From CAVYVZ01 sp050748045 (GTDB lineage Bacteria > Acidobacteriota > Vicinamibacteria > Vicinamibacterales > UBA2999): 64,000 nucleotides of DNA. The DNA is taken from assembly GCA_050748045.1 (NCBI GenBank), contig JBOGIW010000612.1, positions 1-64,000 of the forward strand. The letters are read 5' to 3'. Of this stretch, positions 25,354 through 35,160 are shown piece by piece. Both the position numbers and the translations under genes were made by a program. Positions within the stretch are counted from its first letter, which is position 1, and each line of letters begins with the position of its first letter. The notes beneath the pieces were generated by a model. It saw only the letters and a list, made by a program, of their open reading frames with translations, ran no database searches and was not told the DNA's origin.

Positions 25354-26364
25354 ATGTCACCAACGCCGATTGACCTCTCGGCCCATGGCTCCGTTCACGC
25401 AACCACCTGGGAGACGACGGGATCGTGTCCACTCGTGCTGCAGCCGGCGGCGGCGTGCAGCGCGAGCGAGTGGGTTGCCGGCAATCTCGATGCGGTCGAG
25501 GCGGCCCTGCACGAGCATGGGGCAATGCTGTTTCGCGGCTTCAGCGAGCGCGAGCAGTCGGGACTCGAACGGTTCACCAACACGCTGCGTCTCGAGCTGA
25601 TGCACTATGTCGAAGGCGCCACGCCGCGGAAGCAGCTCGGCGATCACGTCTACACATCCACCGAGTTCCCGCCAGAACATGCCATCGCGCTCCACAACGA
25701 GCTCTCGTACGTGCTCACGTGGCCGATGAAGATCATCTTCTTCTGCGTGACGGCGCCGGAGCACGGCGGCGAAACGCCGCTGGCCGACGTGCGACGCGTG
25801 TACGCGCGAATTCCGCTCGACATCCGGGCGCGATTCGCCGCGAAGGGATGGATGCTCGTCCGCAACTTCGGCGAGGGACTCGGTCTGACGTGGCAGAGCG
25901 CCTACCGTACGACGGACCGGTCGGCGCTCGAGACGTACGCGAAAGAGGCGCGACTCACGCTCGAATGGCGCGACGAGCACAGGCTGCGGACGCGGCAGGT
26001 TCGTCCGGCGATCGCCCGCCATCCGGCAACGGGCGACACGGTGTGGTTCAACCACGTGGCGTTCTGGCATGCGTCGAGCCTGGGGTCAGAGTTCCGCGAG
26101 CTGCTCGTCGAGGAGTTCGGAGAGGACGGCCTTCCCTACAACACGTATTACGGCGACGGATCGCCGATCGAGGACTCCGTCGTGGAGCAGCTGCGGGCGG
26201 CGTACGACGCCGAAACAGTTGCGTTCCGCTGGCAGCAAGGCGATCTGCTGCTCGCCGACAACATGCTCGTGGCACACGGGCGACGTCCCTTCGCGGGGCC
26301 GCGGCGGATCATCGTGTCCATGGGGCAGCCACACACGCGCGACGACTTCCACGCCGTCGTGTGA
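25354..26364 (+). CDS. TauD/TfdA Fe(II)/2-oxoglutarate dioxygenase, SyrP-like
   Basis: Non-haem iron oxygenase of 336 residues. The metal triad appears as His and Glu in ALHNELSYVL (the SyrP-type HxE rather than HxD) and the distal His in LVAHGRRPF. GGETPLADVRRVYARIP and the Arg of GPRRIIVSMG fit cosubstrate binding. The start at 25354 follows AGGAG. SyrP relatives beta-hydroxylate amino acids, often Asp, bound to NRPS carrier domains, so a carrier-bound Asn (module at 32.5-34.2 kb) or another residue is a sensible target. It is encoded in the export operon rather than with the NRPS genes. Confidence 0.9.
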   Translation: MSPTPIDLSAHGSVHATTWETTGSCPLVLQPAAACSASEWVAGNLDAVEAALHEHGAMLFRGFSEREQSGLERFTNTLRLELMHYVEGATPRKQLGDHVYTSTEFPPEHAIALHNELSYVLTWPMKIIFFCVTAPEHGGETPLADVRRVYARIPLDIRARFAAKGWMLVRNFGEGLGLTWQSAYRTTDRSALETYAKEARLTLEWRDEHRLRTRQVRPAIARHPATGDTVWFNHVAFWHASSLGSEFRELLVEEFGEDGLPYNTYYGDGSPIEDSVVEQLRAAYDAETVAFRWQQGDLLLADNMLVAHGRRPFAGPRRIIVSMGQPHTRDDFHAVV

Positions 26365-26384
26365 TCGTCCAGGAGATGACCGCC

Positions 26385-26570
26385 ATGTCCGAGCCTCTTG
26401 CCCCCGGCCTCCGGTCGACGACGCCGCGCGTCGACTCGACGACGGCTGATCCGCAGGCGTTGGCGCCGCTCGCGGCGCGCGACCCGTCCGCCGACGACGG
26501 CGAGCTCACCGAAGCCGACCTCGCACGCGTGGTCGGCGGGCTCGATTGGTCGCAGATGCTCCTGCCGTAA
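26385..26570 (+). CDS. Small double-glycine leader peptide, putative RiPP precursor
   Basis: A 61-residue peptide with a low-complexity N-terminal half rich in Thr, Pro and Ala, then DDGELTEADLARVVGG and a nine-residue tail LDWSQMLLP. The Gly-Gly segment closely copies the leader end of the NHLP lanthipeptide precursor (GELNEADVAAVAGG), so the C39 exporter upstream should cut after it. The tail has no Cys or Thr and only one Ser, so it is not an obvious lanthipeptide; Trp, Met and Gln could be targets of the radical SAM enzyme at 41172. An ATG at 26376 is in frame, but its AGGAG would abut it; the ATG at 26385 has correct spacing. It is the last gene of the export operon. Confidence 0.78.
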   Translation: MSEPLAPGLRSTTPRVDSTTADPQALAPLAARDPSADDGELTEADLARVVGGLDWSQMLLP

Positions 26571-26572
26571 GG

Positions 26573-26630
26573 CTTAATCCGTTTTTCGTCCCCGCGGCCT
26601 ATGGAACGCCGCGGGGCGCGGCGATACAGT
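26573..26630 (+). promoter_or_regulatory. Shared promoter-like element, copy 3 (MbtH/NRPS operon), diverged
   Basis: CTTAATC at 26573-26579, TATGGAA at 26600-26606 after 20 bases, TACAGT at 26625-26630 after exactly 18 bases, with TTTCGT in the first spacer. It is the weakest of the four copies, but keeps geometry. The MbtH ATG is about 85 bases downstream. Confidence 0.42.
26590..26616. other. Perfect 8-bp GC inverted repeat between operons
   Basis: CCCCGCGG and CCGCGGGG flank an 11-base loop between the small peptide gene and mbtH. There is no T-run on the 3' side on either strand, so it is not a standard intrinsic terminator. It overlaps promoter-like element copy 3 and could be an operator, an attenuating hairpin or coincidence. 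Confidence 0.35.
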
Positions 26631-26714
26631 AGCGGCCACATCGACCTTCCCTGGACCGCCCCCCACGGTGTCCATGGCGGAAGCCCGCCCATCGCATCAC
26701 CCCAGGAGGAGACC

Positions 26715-26954
26715 ATGAGCATCTTCGACAATGAGGAAGACACGACCATCTACAACGTCGTCGTCAACCACGAGGAGCAGTACTCGATCTGGCCGGCACA
26801 TCTTCCCGACGTTCTCGGCTGGCGCAAGGTCGGCGTCTCCGGCATCAAGCGCGAGTGCCTCGAGTACATCGAGCGGGTGTGGACCGACATGCGGCCGCTG
26901 AGCCTGCGGCGAAAGATGGAGCAGGACGCGCAGGCCGTGGCGGCGTCACGGTGA
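26715..26954 (+). CDS. MbtH-family NRPS accessory protein
   Basis: A 79-residue protein that binds and activates NRPS adenylation domains. Family features are complete: SIFDNEEDTTIYNVVVNHEE, QYSIWPAHLPDVLGW and the closing CLEYIERVWTDMRPLSLR with the conserved Trp pair pattern. It follows an AGGAGGAG ribosome site and is the first gene of the main assembly-line operon, four bases before the thioesterase gene. Confidence 0.95.
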   Translation: MSIFDNEEDTTIYNVVVNHEEQYSIWPAHLPDVLGWRKVGVSGIKRECLEYIERVWTDMRPLSLRRKMEQDAQAVAASR

Positions 26955-26958
26955 GGCG

Positions 26959-27729
26959 ATGACGTCGCCGTGGATCGCCCATCGCGTGCAGAAACCGGCC
27001 GCGCGCGTCCGCCTGCTCTGCTTCCCGCACGCCGGCGCGGGCGCATCGGTGTTCCGTCCGTGGACCCGCGCCGCGGATGAGACGCTCGACGTCTGTCCGG
27101 TGCAGCTGCCGGGCCGGGAGACGCGCTGGGGAGAGCCGCCGATCGATCGCGTCGAGCCGCTCGTCGACGCGCTCTGCGATGCGGTGGCGCCGTGCATCGA
27201 GGATCGTTACGCGCTCTTCGGCTGCAGCATGGGGGCGGTCGTCGCCTTCGAGCTCGCGCGAGCGCTGCGGCGGCGGTCGCTTCCCTCGCCGTCGCACCTC
27301 TTCGTCGCCGCACGGCGCGCTCCCACGCGGCTGGATCGCCGCGCGCCGATCCACCACCTGTCGGACGCGGAGCTCGTCCGCCGCATCGGGGCCTATGCCG
27401 GAACGCCGGCGGAGATACTCGCGAGTGCGGACGTCATGAGCCTCTATCTCCCGGCGATCCGCGCGGACTTCACGCTCTGCGAGACCTACGTCTGCCAGCC
27501 CGGGCCGCTGCTCGACTGCCCCGTCAACGTTTTCGGCGGACACCTCGATTCGGAGGTGACGCCCGACGACCTCGCCGCGTGGCGCGACGTCACCGTGTCG
27601 TCCTGCCGTGTGCAGATGTTCGACGAGGGACACTTGTTCCTCCACAGCCAGCAAAGCGTTCTCCTCGACACGATAGCGAGCGAGCTGTGGCGCACCGACG
27701 CCACGCCGGAACGCGTCGCCGTCGCCTAG
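26959..27729 (+). CDS. Type II (editing) thioesterase
   Basis: Alpha/beta hydrolase of 256 residues that clears wrong or stalled acyl groups from carrier domains. The nucleophile elbow reads FGCSMGAVVAFELA (G-C-S-M-G), the Asp lies in FGGHLDSEVT and the His in FDEGHLFLHS, forming a complete triad. The opening RLLCFPHAGAGASVFRPW is characteristic. It is four bases after mbtH and 30 bases before the first large NRPS, so it belongs to this assembly line. Confidence 0.93.
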   Translation: MTSPWIAHRVQKPAARVRLLCFPHAGAGASVFRPWTRAADETLDVCPVQLPGRETRWGEPPIDRVEPLVDALCDAVAPCIEDRYALFGCSMGAVVAFELARALRRRSLPSPSHLFVAARRAPTRLDRRAPIHHLSDAELVRRIGAYAGTPAEILASADVMSLYLPAIRADFTLCETYVCQPGPLLDCPVNVFGGHLDSEVTPDDLAAWRDVTVSSCRVQMFDEGHLFLHSQQSVLLDTIASELWRTDATPERVAVA

Positions 27730-27762
27730 CCATCGCCCGAGGCCGTCCGGGAGCGGCACGTG

Positions 27763-30700
27763 ATGATCCGATCTCAACGTGAAGATCCGGTGTCTGAGTT
27801 GGATGGACGCGAGAGCGCCAACGAGGCCAGGCGCACGCGGCTCTCGGCGGCCAAGCGTCTGCTGCTCGAGCAGCGGGCGCGCGGACAGGCCCCGCTCCGA
27901 GGCGCCCTCGATTGCATTCCTGCCCGTCCGCCCGGCGACGCGCCGTTGTCGTTCGCCCAGGAACGGATGTGGTTTCTGCAGCAGCTGTACCCAGCCGGCG
28001 CCGCATTCCATGTCCGCGTCGTGCAGCGGCTTCGCGGTCCTCTCGACGTGAATCTGCTCGAGGAGTGCCTGCAGACGATCATCGGCCGGCACGAAGCGCT
28101 GCGCACCACGTTTCCCGCGCACGACGGGGTTCCAGCGCAGGTCGTATCACCGAGCGCGACGTGCAGCGTCACGCTCGTCGACCTCCGCCATCTCGGCGAC
28201 GTCGAGCGGCAGGCTGCGATCGCCGCGACGATCGACGGCGAAACCTCGAGGCCGTTCGATCTCGCGAGCGGCCCGCTGTTGCGCGTCTCGGTGATGCGCC
28301 TTCGGAGCGAGGACCACGTGCTCCTGCTGGTCACCCACCACATCGTCGTGGACGGCCAAAGCGTCGGCACGCTCTTTCGCGAGCTCGGCGAGCTTTACGG
28401 CGCGCGCAAGGCGGGCCTTCGCCCCCGCCTGCCCGACCTGCCGATTCAGTACGCGGACTTCGCCGCCTGGCAGAGATCCTCGCTGACGGCCGAGCGACTC
28501 GAGCGGCACCTCGCCTACTGGAAGGAACAACTCGCCGGTGCGCCGCCCGTGCTGGAGCTGCCGACCGACCGGCCCCGCCCCGCCGTTCCGACCCATCGTG
28601 GCGCACACCGCCGCGTCCGGATCGCGGCGCCGCTCACGCGAGCATTGAAGGCCGTGAGCCGTCGGGCGGGCGCCACGATGTACATGACATTGTTGGCGAC
28701 GTTCGAGATCCTGCTCGCGCGCTACACCGGTCAGACCGACGTCGTCGTCGGATCGCCGGTCGCCGGCCGGCTGCGGGCAGAGCTCGAGCCGCTCATCGGC
28801 TGCTTCATCAACATGGTGACGTTGCGAGCGAACGTGGCGGACGACCCGACGTTCGAGGCGTTCCTCGCGCGTGTCCGACAGACCGTGCTCGACGCGCAGG
28901 AACATCAAGAGTTGCCGTTCGAGCAACTCGTCGCCGAGCTGCAGCCCGAGCGGGCCGTACACACGACCCCGCTGTTTCAGGTCCTGTTCGGGTTCCAGAA
29001 CGTCGAGGAGGGCGGGCTGCGGCTCGCTGGCACGACGGCGGAGACGATCGACCATCCCGTCACCACCACCGCGAAACACGACCTGTCGGTCAGTCTCACC
29101 GAGCGCGGCGGAGAGGTGACCGGCGCCGTCGAGTACGCGACGGATTCATTCGATCCGACGACCATCGACCGCTTCATCGGTCACTACATGACGTTGCTCG
29201 AAGAGATCGTCGCACGGCCCGGCTCGCGGCTGTCGCAGCTGCGGCTGCTCTCGCCCGCCGAACACCGCACGATGGCCGAGTGGCAGGTCTCGTCACCCGT
29301 CTCGATCCCGACGGTGCCAGAGGTCTTTGCGGCGCATGCGGCGGCGACGCCGGCCGCGGTCGCGGTCGTCGAGGGTGCCCGCACGCTCTCCTACGGCGAC
29401 TTGGAGCGGCGCGCGAACCGGGTGGCGCATGCGCTTCGTCAGCGGGGCATCCGTCGCGGCACGCTCGTGGGCGTTTCGCTGCCGCGGTCGATCGATCTCG
29501 TCGTGGCGCAACTCGCGGTGCTGAAAGTCGGCGCCGCCTACGTGCCGCTCGACCCGGGTTACCCGGCCGAGCGGCTTGGCATCATGGTGGGCGACACCGA
29601 AACCCCGCTCGTCATCTCGGATCCGGCGTCGCCGAACCGACTGCCTTCAGGGATCGCCGTGGTCGATGCCGCCGCGCTCGAATCGGAGGCGCCGCCAATC
29701 GACGCGACCCCGCCATGTCCGGCAGCCGCGGACGACCTCGCGTACGTGATGTTCACGTCGGGGTCAACCGGCCGTCCGAAGGGCGTGATGGTGACCCATC
29801 GCGGCATTCTGCGGCTGGCCGGCGCCAGCGGCCTCATCGCGCTCGGTCCGGACGACACGCTCGCGCACGTGTCGAACCCCTCGTTCGACGCCGCGACGTT
29901 CGAAATCTGGGGTGCGCTCCTGAACGGCGGACGACTCGTGGTGATGCCGCACGATCTCGTCCTCACCGTCGATGCGTTCGTTGCGGCTCTTCGTGACAGC
30001 GGCGTGACGACGCTTACCCTGACGACGCCGCTGTTCAATGAGGTCGTGGCGCACGTACCTGATGTCATCGGCCGCATGCGTCACGTGCTGTTCGGCGCCG
30101 ACCGCGTCGACCCGGCGTCGGTGGCAACGGCGATCGTTCACGGCGCACCCGAACGCCTGCTTCACGTGTACGGACCGACGGAGAACATGACGTTCACCAC
30201 CGGGTTCCACGTGCGGCAGGCGCCGAAGCGCGGCGAGACGGTGCCGATCGGCCGTCCGGTGACCGACACATGTACATACGTCCTCGATCGCTTCCGCCAG
30301 CCGGTGCCGCCAGGCGTTATCGGAGAGCTGGTGGTCGGTGGCGCAGGCCTCTCCCCCGGATATTGGAAGCGCCCGGCGCTCACGGCGGAGAAGTTCGTGC
30401 CCGATCCGCTCAGCGCCATACCGGGATCCAGGGTGTACCGCACGGGCGACCTCGGTCGCTGGCGGGTCGACGGCGAGCTCGAGTTCGTCGGTCGCCGCGA
30501 TCACCAGGTGAAGATTCGCGGATTCCGCGTCGAACCGGGCGAGATCGAGGCGGTTCTGCGCGGCCATCCTTCCGTCGGTGCCTGCGCCGTGGTGGCGCGA
30601 GAGGAGCCGAAGGGGCGGCGGCTCGTCGGATACGTGGTGGGGACCGCCGGTGCAGGGTTCGATCTCGAGAGCGACCTCCGCTCCTTTCTTTCAGCGCGGC

Positions 30701-33700
30701 TGCCCGACTACATGGTCCCCAGCGCGCTCGTACGCCTCGAACGGCTGCCACTCACGCCGAATGGCAAGGTCGATCGAGGCGCGCTGCCAGGCCCCGACGC
30801 GGAGAGGCCGGTCACCGCAGCGCCGCGCACACCTACGGAGGAGGTCATCGCCGGCATCTGGGCCGAGGTGCTCGGACTCGACGACGTATCCGTCCACGAC
30901 GACTTCTTCGATCTTGGCGGCCACTCGCTCCTGGCCATGCGAGTCGTGGCACGAATGCGCCGCGCGTTCGGGATCGATCTCGCCGTCCGTGCCCTGTTCG
31001 AGAAACCGACGGTCGCCGCGCTGGCGGCCGAGATTGCCCGCACCGCGGCGCGTGGCCGGCATGCGGATGTACCTCCGCCGGCGGCAGGCGCGGCCCGGCC
31101 CGACCGACTCCCGCTCTCGTTCGCGCAGCAGCGCATGTGGTACATGCAGCAGCTCGCGCCAGCGAGCACGGCGCTCCACATTCCGCTCACATGGCGCGGC
31201 CGCGGCCACCTCGACATCGAGGCGCTCTCATGGGCGCTCACCGAGCTCCTGGATCGTCACGAGACACTGCGCACGCGATTTCCGCTGCGAGACGGCGTGC
31301 CGCTGCAGATCATCGATCCGCCGGCGCCGGTCACGATCGACGTCGAGGATCATCGCACGCTGACGGTCGAGGCACAGGAATTCATCGTGCGCGCGCGGAC
31401 ACGCGCCGTGATCGAGCAGCCGTTCGACCTCGCCACCGGCCCGCTGTGGCGCGCGCGCGTGATGAAGCTCGGCGCCGATCACCACGTCCTGGCGCTCGTG
31501 CTCCATCACATCGTCGCTGACGCGTGGAGCCTGGACATCTTCTGCCGCGAGCTGGCGGCGCTCTACAGCGCGCGCCTGTCGGCCCGGTCGTCGCCGCTGG
31601 CGCCTCTGTCTCTCCAGTACGCCGACTTCTCGACGTGGCAGCACACCTGGCTCGAAGGCGATCGACTCGACCGCGAGCTGGCGTTCTGGAAGGCGAATCT
31701 GGCGGGAGCACCCGCACTCCTGCAACTTCCCTCCGATCGACCGCGACCGCCGATCGCGAGCGGGCGAGGGGGCAACGCGCCGGTGCGCATCGGACCGGCG
31801 CTGACGAAAGCGCTGCGCGCCCTGAGCCGCCAGCACGACGTCACGCTGTACATGGTCCTGCTCGCCGCGTTCCAGGTGCTCGTCACGCGATATACGGGCC
31901 AGAAGGACCTCGTCATCGGAACGTCCATCGCCGGCCGGACCCAGGCCGAGGCCGAGTCGCTCATCGGCGTCTTCTTCAACGTGCTGCCGCTCCGCACGAG
32001 CCTCGCCGGAAATCCTTCGTTCGTCGAGCTCCTCGGCCGCGTGCGCGAGACGACACTGGGTGCGTATCAGCACCAGGATCTGCCCTTCGAACGCCTCGTT
32101 CGCGAGCTCTCGCTGCCGCGCACGCTCAGCTACAGCCCCGTCTTCCAGGTCCTGTTCGAGCTGCACGACTCGCAACTGAGCGCCCCAGCGTTGCCGGGAC
32201 TCGTCATCGACAGCGTGTGGATCGAGGGGAGCCACACGGCGAAGTACGACCTGACGATGTCGCTGGTGCAGCAGGGCGATGGCGTGGCCGGCGGCGTGGA
32301 GTACAGCCGCGACCTGTTCGAACCGGCGACGGTCGAGCGGCTCGTGGGCCATTACCTCACGCTGCTCGAAAGCATCGTGCAGGAGCCGGGTCAGGCGATC
32401 GCGCAGCTCCCGCTCATTCCCGCGGCGGAGCGGCGGCAGCTCGTGAACGAGTGGAATGCCACTGCACTGTCGTGGGACCCGGCATGTCTCGACGAGCTCT
32501 TCGAGGCGCAGGCGCATGCGACGCCAACGGCGGTTGCCGTCGAAGCGGCAGATGGCGCGTCGTGGACCTACGCCGCGCTGAACGCGCGCGCCAATCAGCT
32601 CGCGCGCATTCTCCGTCGCGGCGGCGTTGGACCCGACGATCGGGTCGCCATCTGCGTGCCCCGCAGCATCGACCTGATCGCGGGACTGCTTGGGGTGTTG
32701 AAGGCAGGAGCGGCGTACGTGCCGCTGGATCCGTCGTATCCCGCCGAACGCCTCCAGTACATGGCGAGTGATGCCGGAGTCCGCTCGATCGTGACGCACG
32801 CGTCGTGCGCGGCCATGTTTGCCGCGAACGCACCCGTGCTCTGTCTCGATCGCATGACTGAGGCGCTGGCCGCGGAGGATTCCGCCGACCTCCCGCGAGT
32901 CACGACGCCGGCACATCTGGCCTATGTCTACTACACGTCGGGATCGACCGGGCGGCCGAAGGGCGTCGCAATCAACCACGACGGCATCGTCAATTACGTG
33001 CGTTGGGGTTGTCGCGCCTACGGCGCCGCGATGGGCGGCGGCGCGCCGCTGCATTCCTCGATCGCGGTGGACCTGACGCTCACGAACCTGCTGCCGCTGT
33101 TTGCGGGCGGCCGCGTTCAACTCGTGGAGGAAGGGCCGGGCGTGGATGGACTCGTGAAGGCGCTTCACGCCCGTCCGCGTTGGGGTCTGCTGAAGCTGAC
33201 GCCAACGCATCTTGCGCTCCTCAATCCGGCTCTCACCCCCGAGGAGCGGGAGGCCAGCGCCCGCGTACTGGTGATTGGCGCAGACCAGCTCACGGCAGAA
33301 CCGACGGCGGTATGGCAGGAGACGGCACCGGGTGTGACGCTCATCAACGAGTATGGCCCCACGGAAACGGTCGTGGGCTGCAGCAGCTACGTCTTCGATC
33401 GCCGTGCGCCGAAAGCAGGCGTTGTGCCGATCGGGCGGCCGATTGCGAACACGACGTTCTACGTCATGGATCCCGAGCGCGAGCTGTTACCGATCGGCAT
33501 TCCCGGTGAGCTGTACATCGGCGGCGTCGGCGTGGCGCGCGGCTATTGGGGCCGTCCGGGGCTGACCGCCGCGCAGTTCGTGCCCGATCCGTTCCGCGGC
33601 ATTCCCGGCGGACGCATGTACAAGACCGGCGACCGTGCCCGCTATCTGCCGAGTGGCGACCTGGAGTGCCTCGGGCGCTTCGACGACCAGGTCAAACTTC

Positions 33701-35136
33701 GCGGCTATCGCGTCGAGCTCGCCGAGATCGAAGCGGTGCTCACGGCGCATCCGGCCATCCACAAGGCCGTGGCGCTGCTGCGCGAGGATGCGCCCGGCGA
33801 TCGGAGACTCGTCGCCTACGTGGCCACGGGCGCAACTGACGTGCACGTCAGCGAGCTGCGCGACCACATGAAGCGGCACCTGCCCGACTACATGCTACCG
33901 ACGGCCGTCGTCTGCCTGCCGGAACTGCCGATGGGTGCGAACGGAAAGATCGACCGACGCGCGTTGCCTCCTCCCGACCGCGATCGCCCGCATCCCGGCG
34001 CGGCGTATGTCGCACCGGCGAATGCTGTGGAGGAAGAGCTCGTGCACCTCTGGGAAGCGCTGCTCGACGTTCGTCCAATCGGCATGAACGACAATTTCTA
34101 CGATCTCGGCGGTCATTCGCTGCTCGCCACGCGGCTGCTCGCTCAGATCCGCCTGCACTTCCAGGTCGAGCTGCCGCTATCGCTGTTCGTGACCGGCGCG
34201 ACCGTTCGCGAGATGTCGGCGGTCGTTCGAACACAGAACGCCGCCAGCTCGATCGTCGTGCCGATTCAACCCGAAGGCACGAGGCCTCCGCTCTTCTGCG
34301 TGCATCCTGCCGGCGGGCAGGTGCTCTGCTACACGAACCTTGCGCGGCACCTCGACCGGAGTCAACCGCTCTACGGATTGCAGGATCCCTACGCGAATGC
34401 GCCTGGGGGGTACTCGCCGCATTCGATCGCGCAGACGGCTGGAGCGTACGTCGCGGCCATTCGGCGTGTTCGTCCACACGGCCCCTACTGCCTGCTCGGC
34501 TGGTCGTTCGGCGGCACGGTGGCCTTCGAGATGGCGCAGCAGCTTCGCCGCGCAGGCGAAGACGTTCCATTGCTCGTGCAGCTGGATACGCCGGCACCAC
34601 GATTCGCACGTCGGCTGACGCGAACGGAACGCGACGATTGCGTCATCCTTGCCGGCCTCGCGCGCGAGCGAGCGTATGTCGACGACCTCGAGGTGGCGAT
34701 CTCGTCCGACGATCTACTGCAGCTCGCGAGGCAGCGGCGCTGTTGCCACGTCGTGGAACGCCTCAACGCCGCCGGCGTGACGCACCCGGGCGTGACGGCC
34801 GAGTCCTTCGAACAGCAGCTCGAACGGTGGTGGGGCCGCATCCATTCGCTGCAGACGTACGAGCCGCACGTGTACTCGGGCCGTATGCTCCTCATTCGCG
34901 CCGCAAGCACCGACACGGCGCTGCACCACGATTGGGCGGAGCTGATGACATCGACCTACCGCGATCGCGCGCTCGGCTGGAGCGAGTTCGTGTCGACGCC
35001 GATCGACATTCTCGACGTGCCCGGCCATCACAACACCATCGGCCGCGAGCCGTACGTGCGGGAGCTGGCGGCCCAGCTCGCCGCGCGTCTCGCGGCTGCC
35101 GTCGCCCGTATGTCGCCCGCTCCCGCATCCGTGTAG
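27763..35136 (+). CDS. NRPS, C-A-T-C-A-T-TE, second module predicted Asn
   Basis: Two-module synthetase with a release domain, 2457 residues. C1 begins near 58 with active site HHIVVDG near 192. A1 runs about 515-1005 (SYGDLERRAN, VMFTSGSTGRPKG, YGPTE); its pocket reads D-A-F-T-L-G-V-T-F plus Lys, not assignable with confidence. T1 Ser is in GGHSLLAM near 1053. C2 has HHIVADAWS near 1248. A2 (about 1575-2065) has pocket D-L-T-K-V-G-E-V-G-K, the known Asn signature. T2 Ser is in GGHSLLATR near 2117. The TE has GWSFGG near 2246 and a C-terminal GHHNTIG. The TE makes this the likely last enzyme of the line even though its gene comes first. Start is the ATG at 27763, with a GTG just before it. 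Confidence 0.96.
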   Translation: MIRSQREDPVSELDGRESANEARRTRLSAAKRLLLEQRARGQAPLRGALDCIPARPPGDAPLSFAQERMWFLQQLYPAGAAFHVRVVQRLRGPLDVNLLEECLQTIIGRHEALRTTFPAHDGVPAQVVSPSATCSVTLVDLRHLGDVERQAAIAATIDGETSRPFDLASGPLLRVSVMRLRSEDHVLLLVTHHIVVDGQSVGTLFRELGELYGARKAGLRPRLPDLPIQYADFAAWQRSSLTAERLERHLAYWKEQLAGAPPVLELPTDRPRPAVPTHRGAHRRVRIAAPLTRALKAVSRRAGATMYMTLLATFEILLARYTGQTDVVVGSPVAGRLRAELEPLIGCFINMVTLRANVADDPTFEAFLARVRQTVLDAQEHQELPFEQLVAELQPERAVHTTPLFQVLFGFQNVEEGGLRLAGTTAETIDHPVTTTAKHDLSVSLTERGGEVTGAVEYATDSFDPTTIDRFIGHYMTLLEEIVARPGSRLSQLRLLSPAEHRTMAEWQVSSPVSIPTVPEVFAAHAAATPAAVAVVEGARTLSYGDLERRANRVAHALRQRGIRRGTLVGVSLPRSIDLVVAQLAVLKVGAAYVPLDPGYPAERLGIMVGDTETPLVISDPASPNRLPSGIAVVDAAALESEAPPIDATPPCPAAADDLAYVMFTSGSTGRPKGVMVTHRGILRLAGASGLIALGPDDTLAHVSNPSFDAATFEIWGALLNGGRLVVMPHDLVLTVDAFVAALRDSGVTTLTLTTPLFNEVVAHVPDVIGRMRHVLFGADRVDPASVATAIVHGAPERLLHVYGPTENMTFTTGFHVRQAPKRGETVPIGRPVTDTCTYVLDRFRQPVPPGVIGELVVGGAGLSPGYWKRPALTAEKFVPDPLSAIPGSRVYRTGDLGRWRVDGELEFVGRRDHQVKIRGFRVEPGEIEAVLRGHPSVGACAVVAREEPKGRRLVGYVVGTAGAGFDLESDLRSFLSARLPDYMVPSALVRLERLPLTPNGKVDRGALPGPDAERPVTAAPRTPTEEVIAGIWAEVLGLDDVSVHDDFFDLGGHSLLAMRVVARMRRAFGIDLAVRALFEKPTVAALAAEIARTAARGRHADVPPPAAGAARPDRLPLSFAQQRMWYMQQLAPASTALHIPLTWRGRGHLDIEALSWALTELLDRHETLRTRFPLRDGVPLQIIDPPAPVTIDVEDHRTLTVEAQEFIVRARTRAVIEQPFDLATGPLWRARVMKLGADHHVLALVLHHIVADAWSLDIFCRELAALYSARLSARSSPLAPLSLQYADFSTWQHTWLEGDRLDRELAFWKANLAGAPALLQLPSDRPRPPIASGRGGNAPVRIGPALTKALRALSRQHDVTLYMVLLAAFQVLVTRYTGQKDLVIGTSIAGRTQAEAESLIGVFFNVLPLRTSLAGNPSFVELLGRVRETTLGAYQHQDLPFERLVRELSLPRTLSYSPVFQVLFELHDSQLSAPALPGLVIDSVWIEGSHTAKYDLTMSLVQQGDGVAGGVEYSRDLFEPATVERLVGHYLTLLESIVQEPGQAIAQLPLIPAAERRQLVNEWNATALSWDPACLDELFEAQAHATPTAVAVEAADGASWTYAALNARANQLARILRRGGVGPDDRVAICVPRSIDLIAGLLGVLKAGAAYVPLDPSYPAERLQYMASDAGVRSIVTHASCAAMFAANAPVLCLDRMTEALAAEDSADLPRVTTPAHLAYVYYTSGSTGRPKGVAINHDGIVNYVRWGCRAYGAAMGGGAPLHSSIAVDLTLTNLLPLFAGGRVQLVEEGPGVDGLVKALHARPRWGLLKLTPTHLALLNPALTPEEREASARVLVIGADQLTAEPTAVWQETAPGVTLINEYGPTETVVGCSSYVFDRRAPKAGVVPIGRPIANTTFYVMDPERELLPIGIPGELYIGGVGVARGYWGRPGLTAAQFVPDPFRGIPGGRMYKTGDRARYLPSGDLECLGRFDDQVKLRGYRVELAEIEAVLTAHPAIHKAVALLREDAPGDRRLVAYVATGATDVHVSELRDHMKRHLPDYMLPTAVVCLPELPMGANGKIDRRALPPPDRDRPHPGAAYVAPANAVEEELVHLWEALLDVRPIGMNDNFYDLGGHSLLATRLLAQIRLHFQVELPLSLFVTGATVREMSAVVRTQNAASSIVVPIQPEGTRPPLFCVHPAGGQVLCYTNLARHLDRSQPLYGLQDPYANAPGGYSPHSIAQTAGAYVAAIRRVRPHGPYCLLGWSFGGTVAFEMAQQLRRAGEDVPLLVQLDTPAPRFARRLTRTERDDCVILAGLARERAYVDDLEVAISSDDLLQLARQRRCCHVVERLNAAGVTHPGVTAESFEQQLERWWGRIHSLQTYEPHVYSGRMLLIRAASTDTALHHDWAELMTSTYRDRALGWSEFVSTPIDILDVPGHHNTIGREPYVRELAAQLAARLAAAVARMSPAPASV

Positions 35137-35160
35137 GTCACCCGTCCGGGGGGTTCGCGT

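Noticed and set aside
26590..26616. Intrinsic terminator after the small Gly-Gly peptide gene
   Set aside because: The hairpin is perfect but is not followed by a T-run on either strand. I list it only as an inverted repeat.
31504..31530. Inactive condensation domain because the motif reads HHIVADA instead of HHxxxDG
   Set aside because: The catalytic second His and the Asp are present; Ala at the final position is common in active condensation domains.
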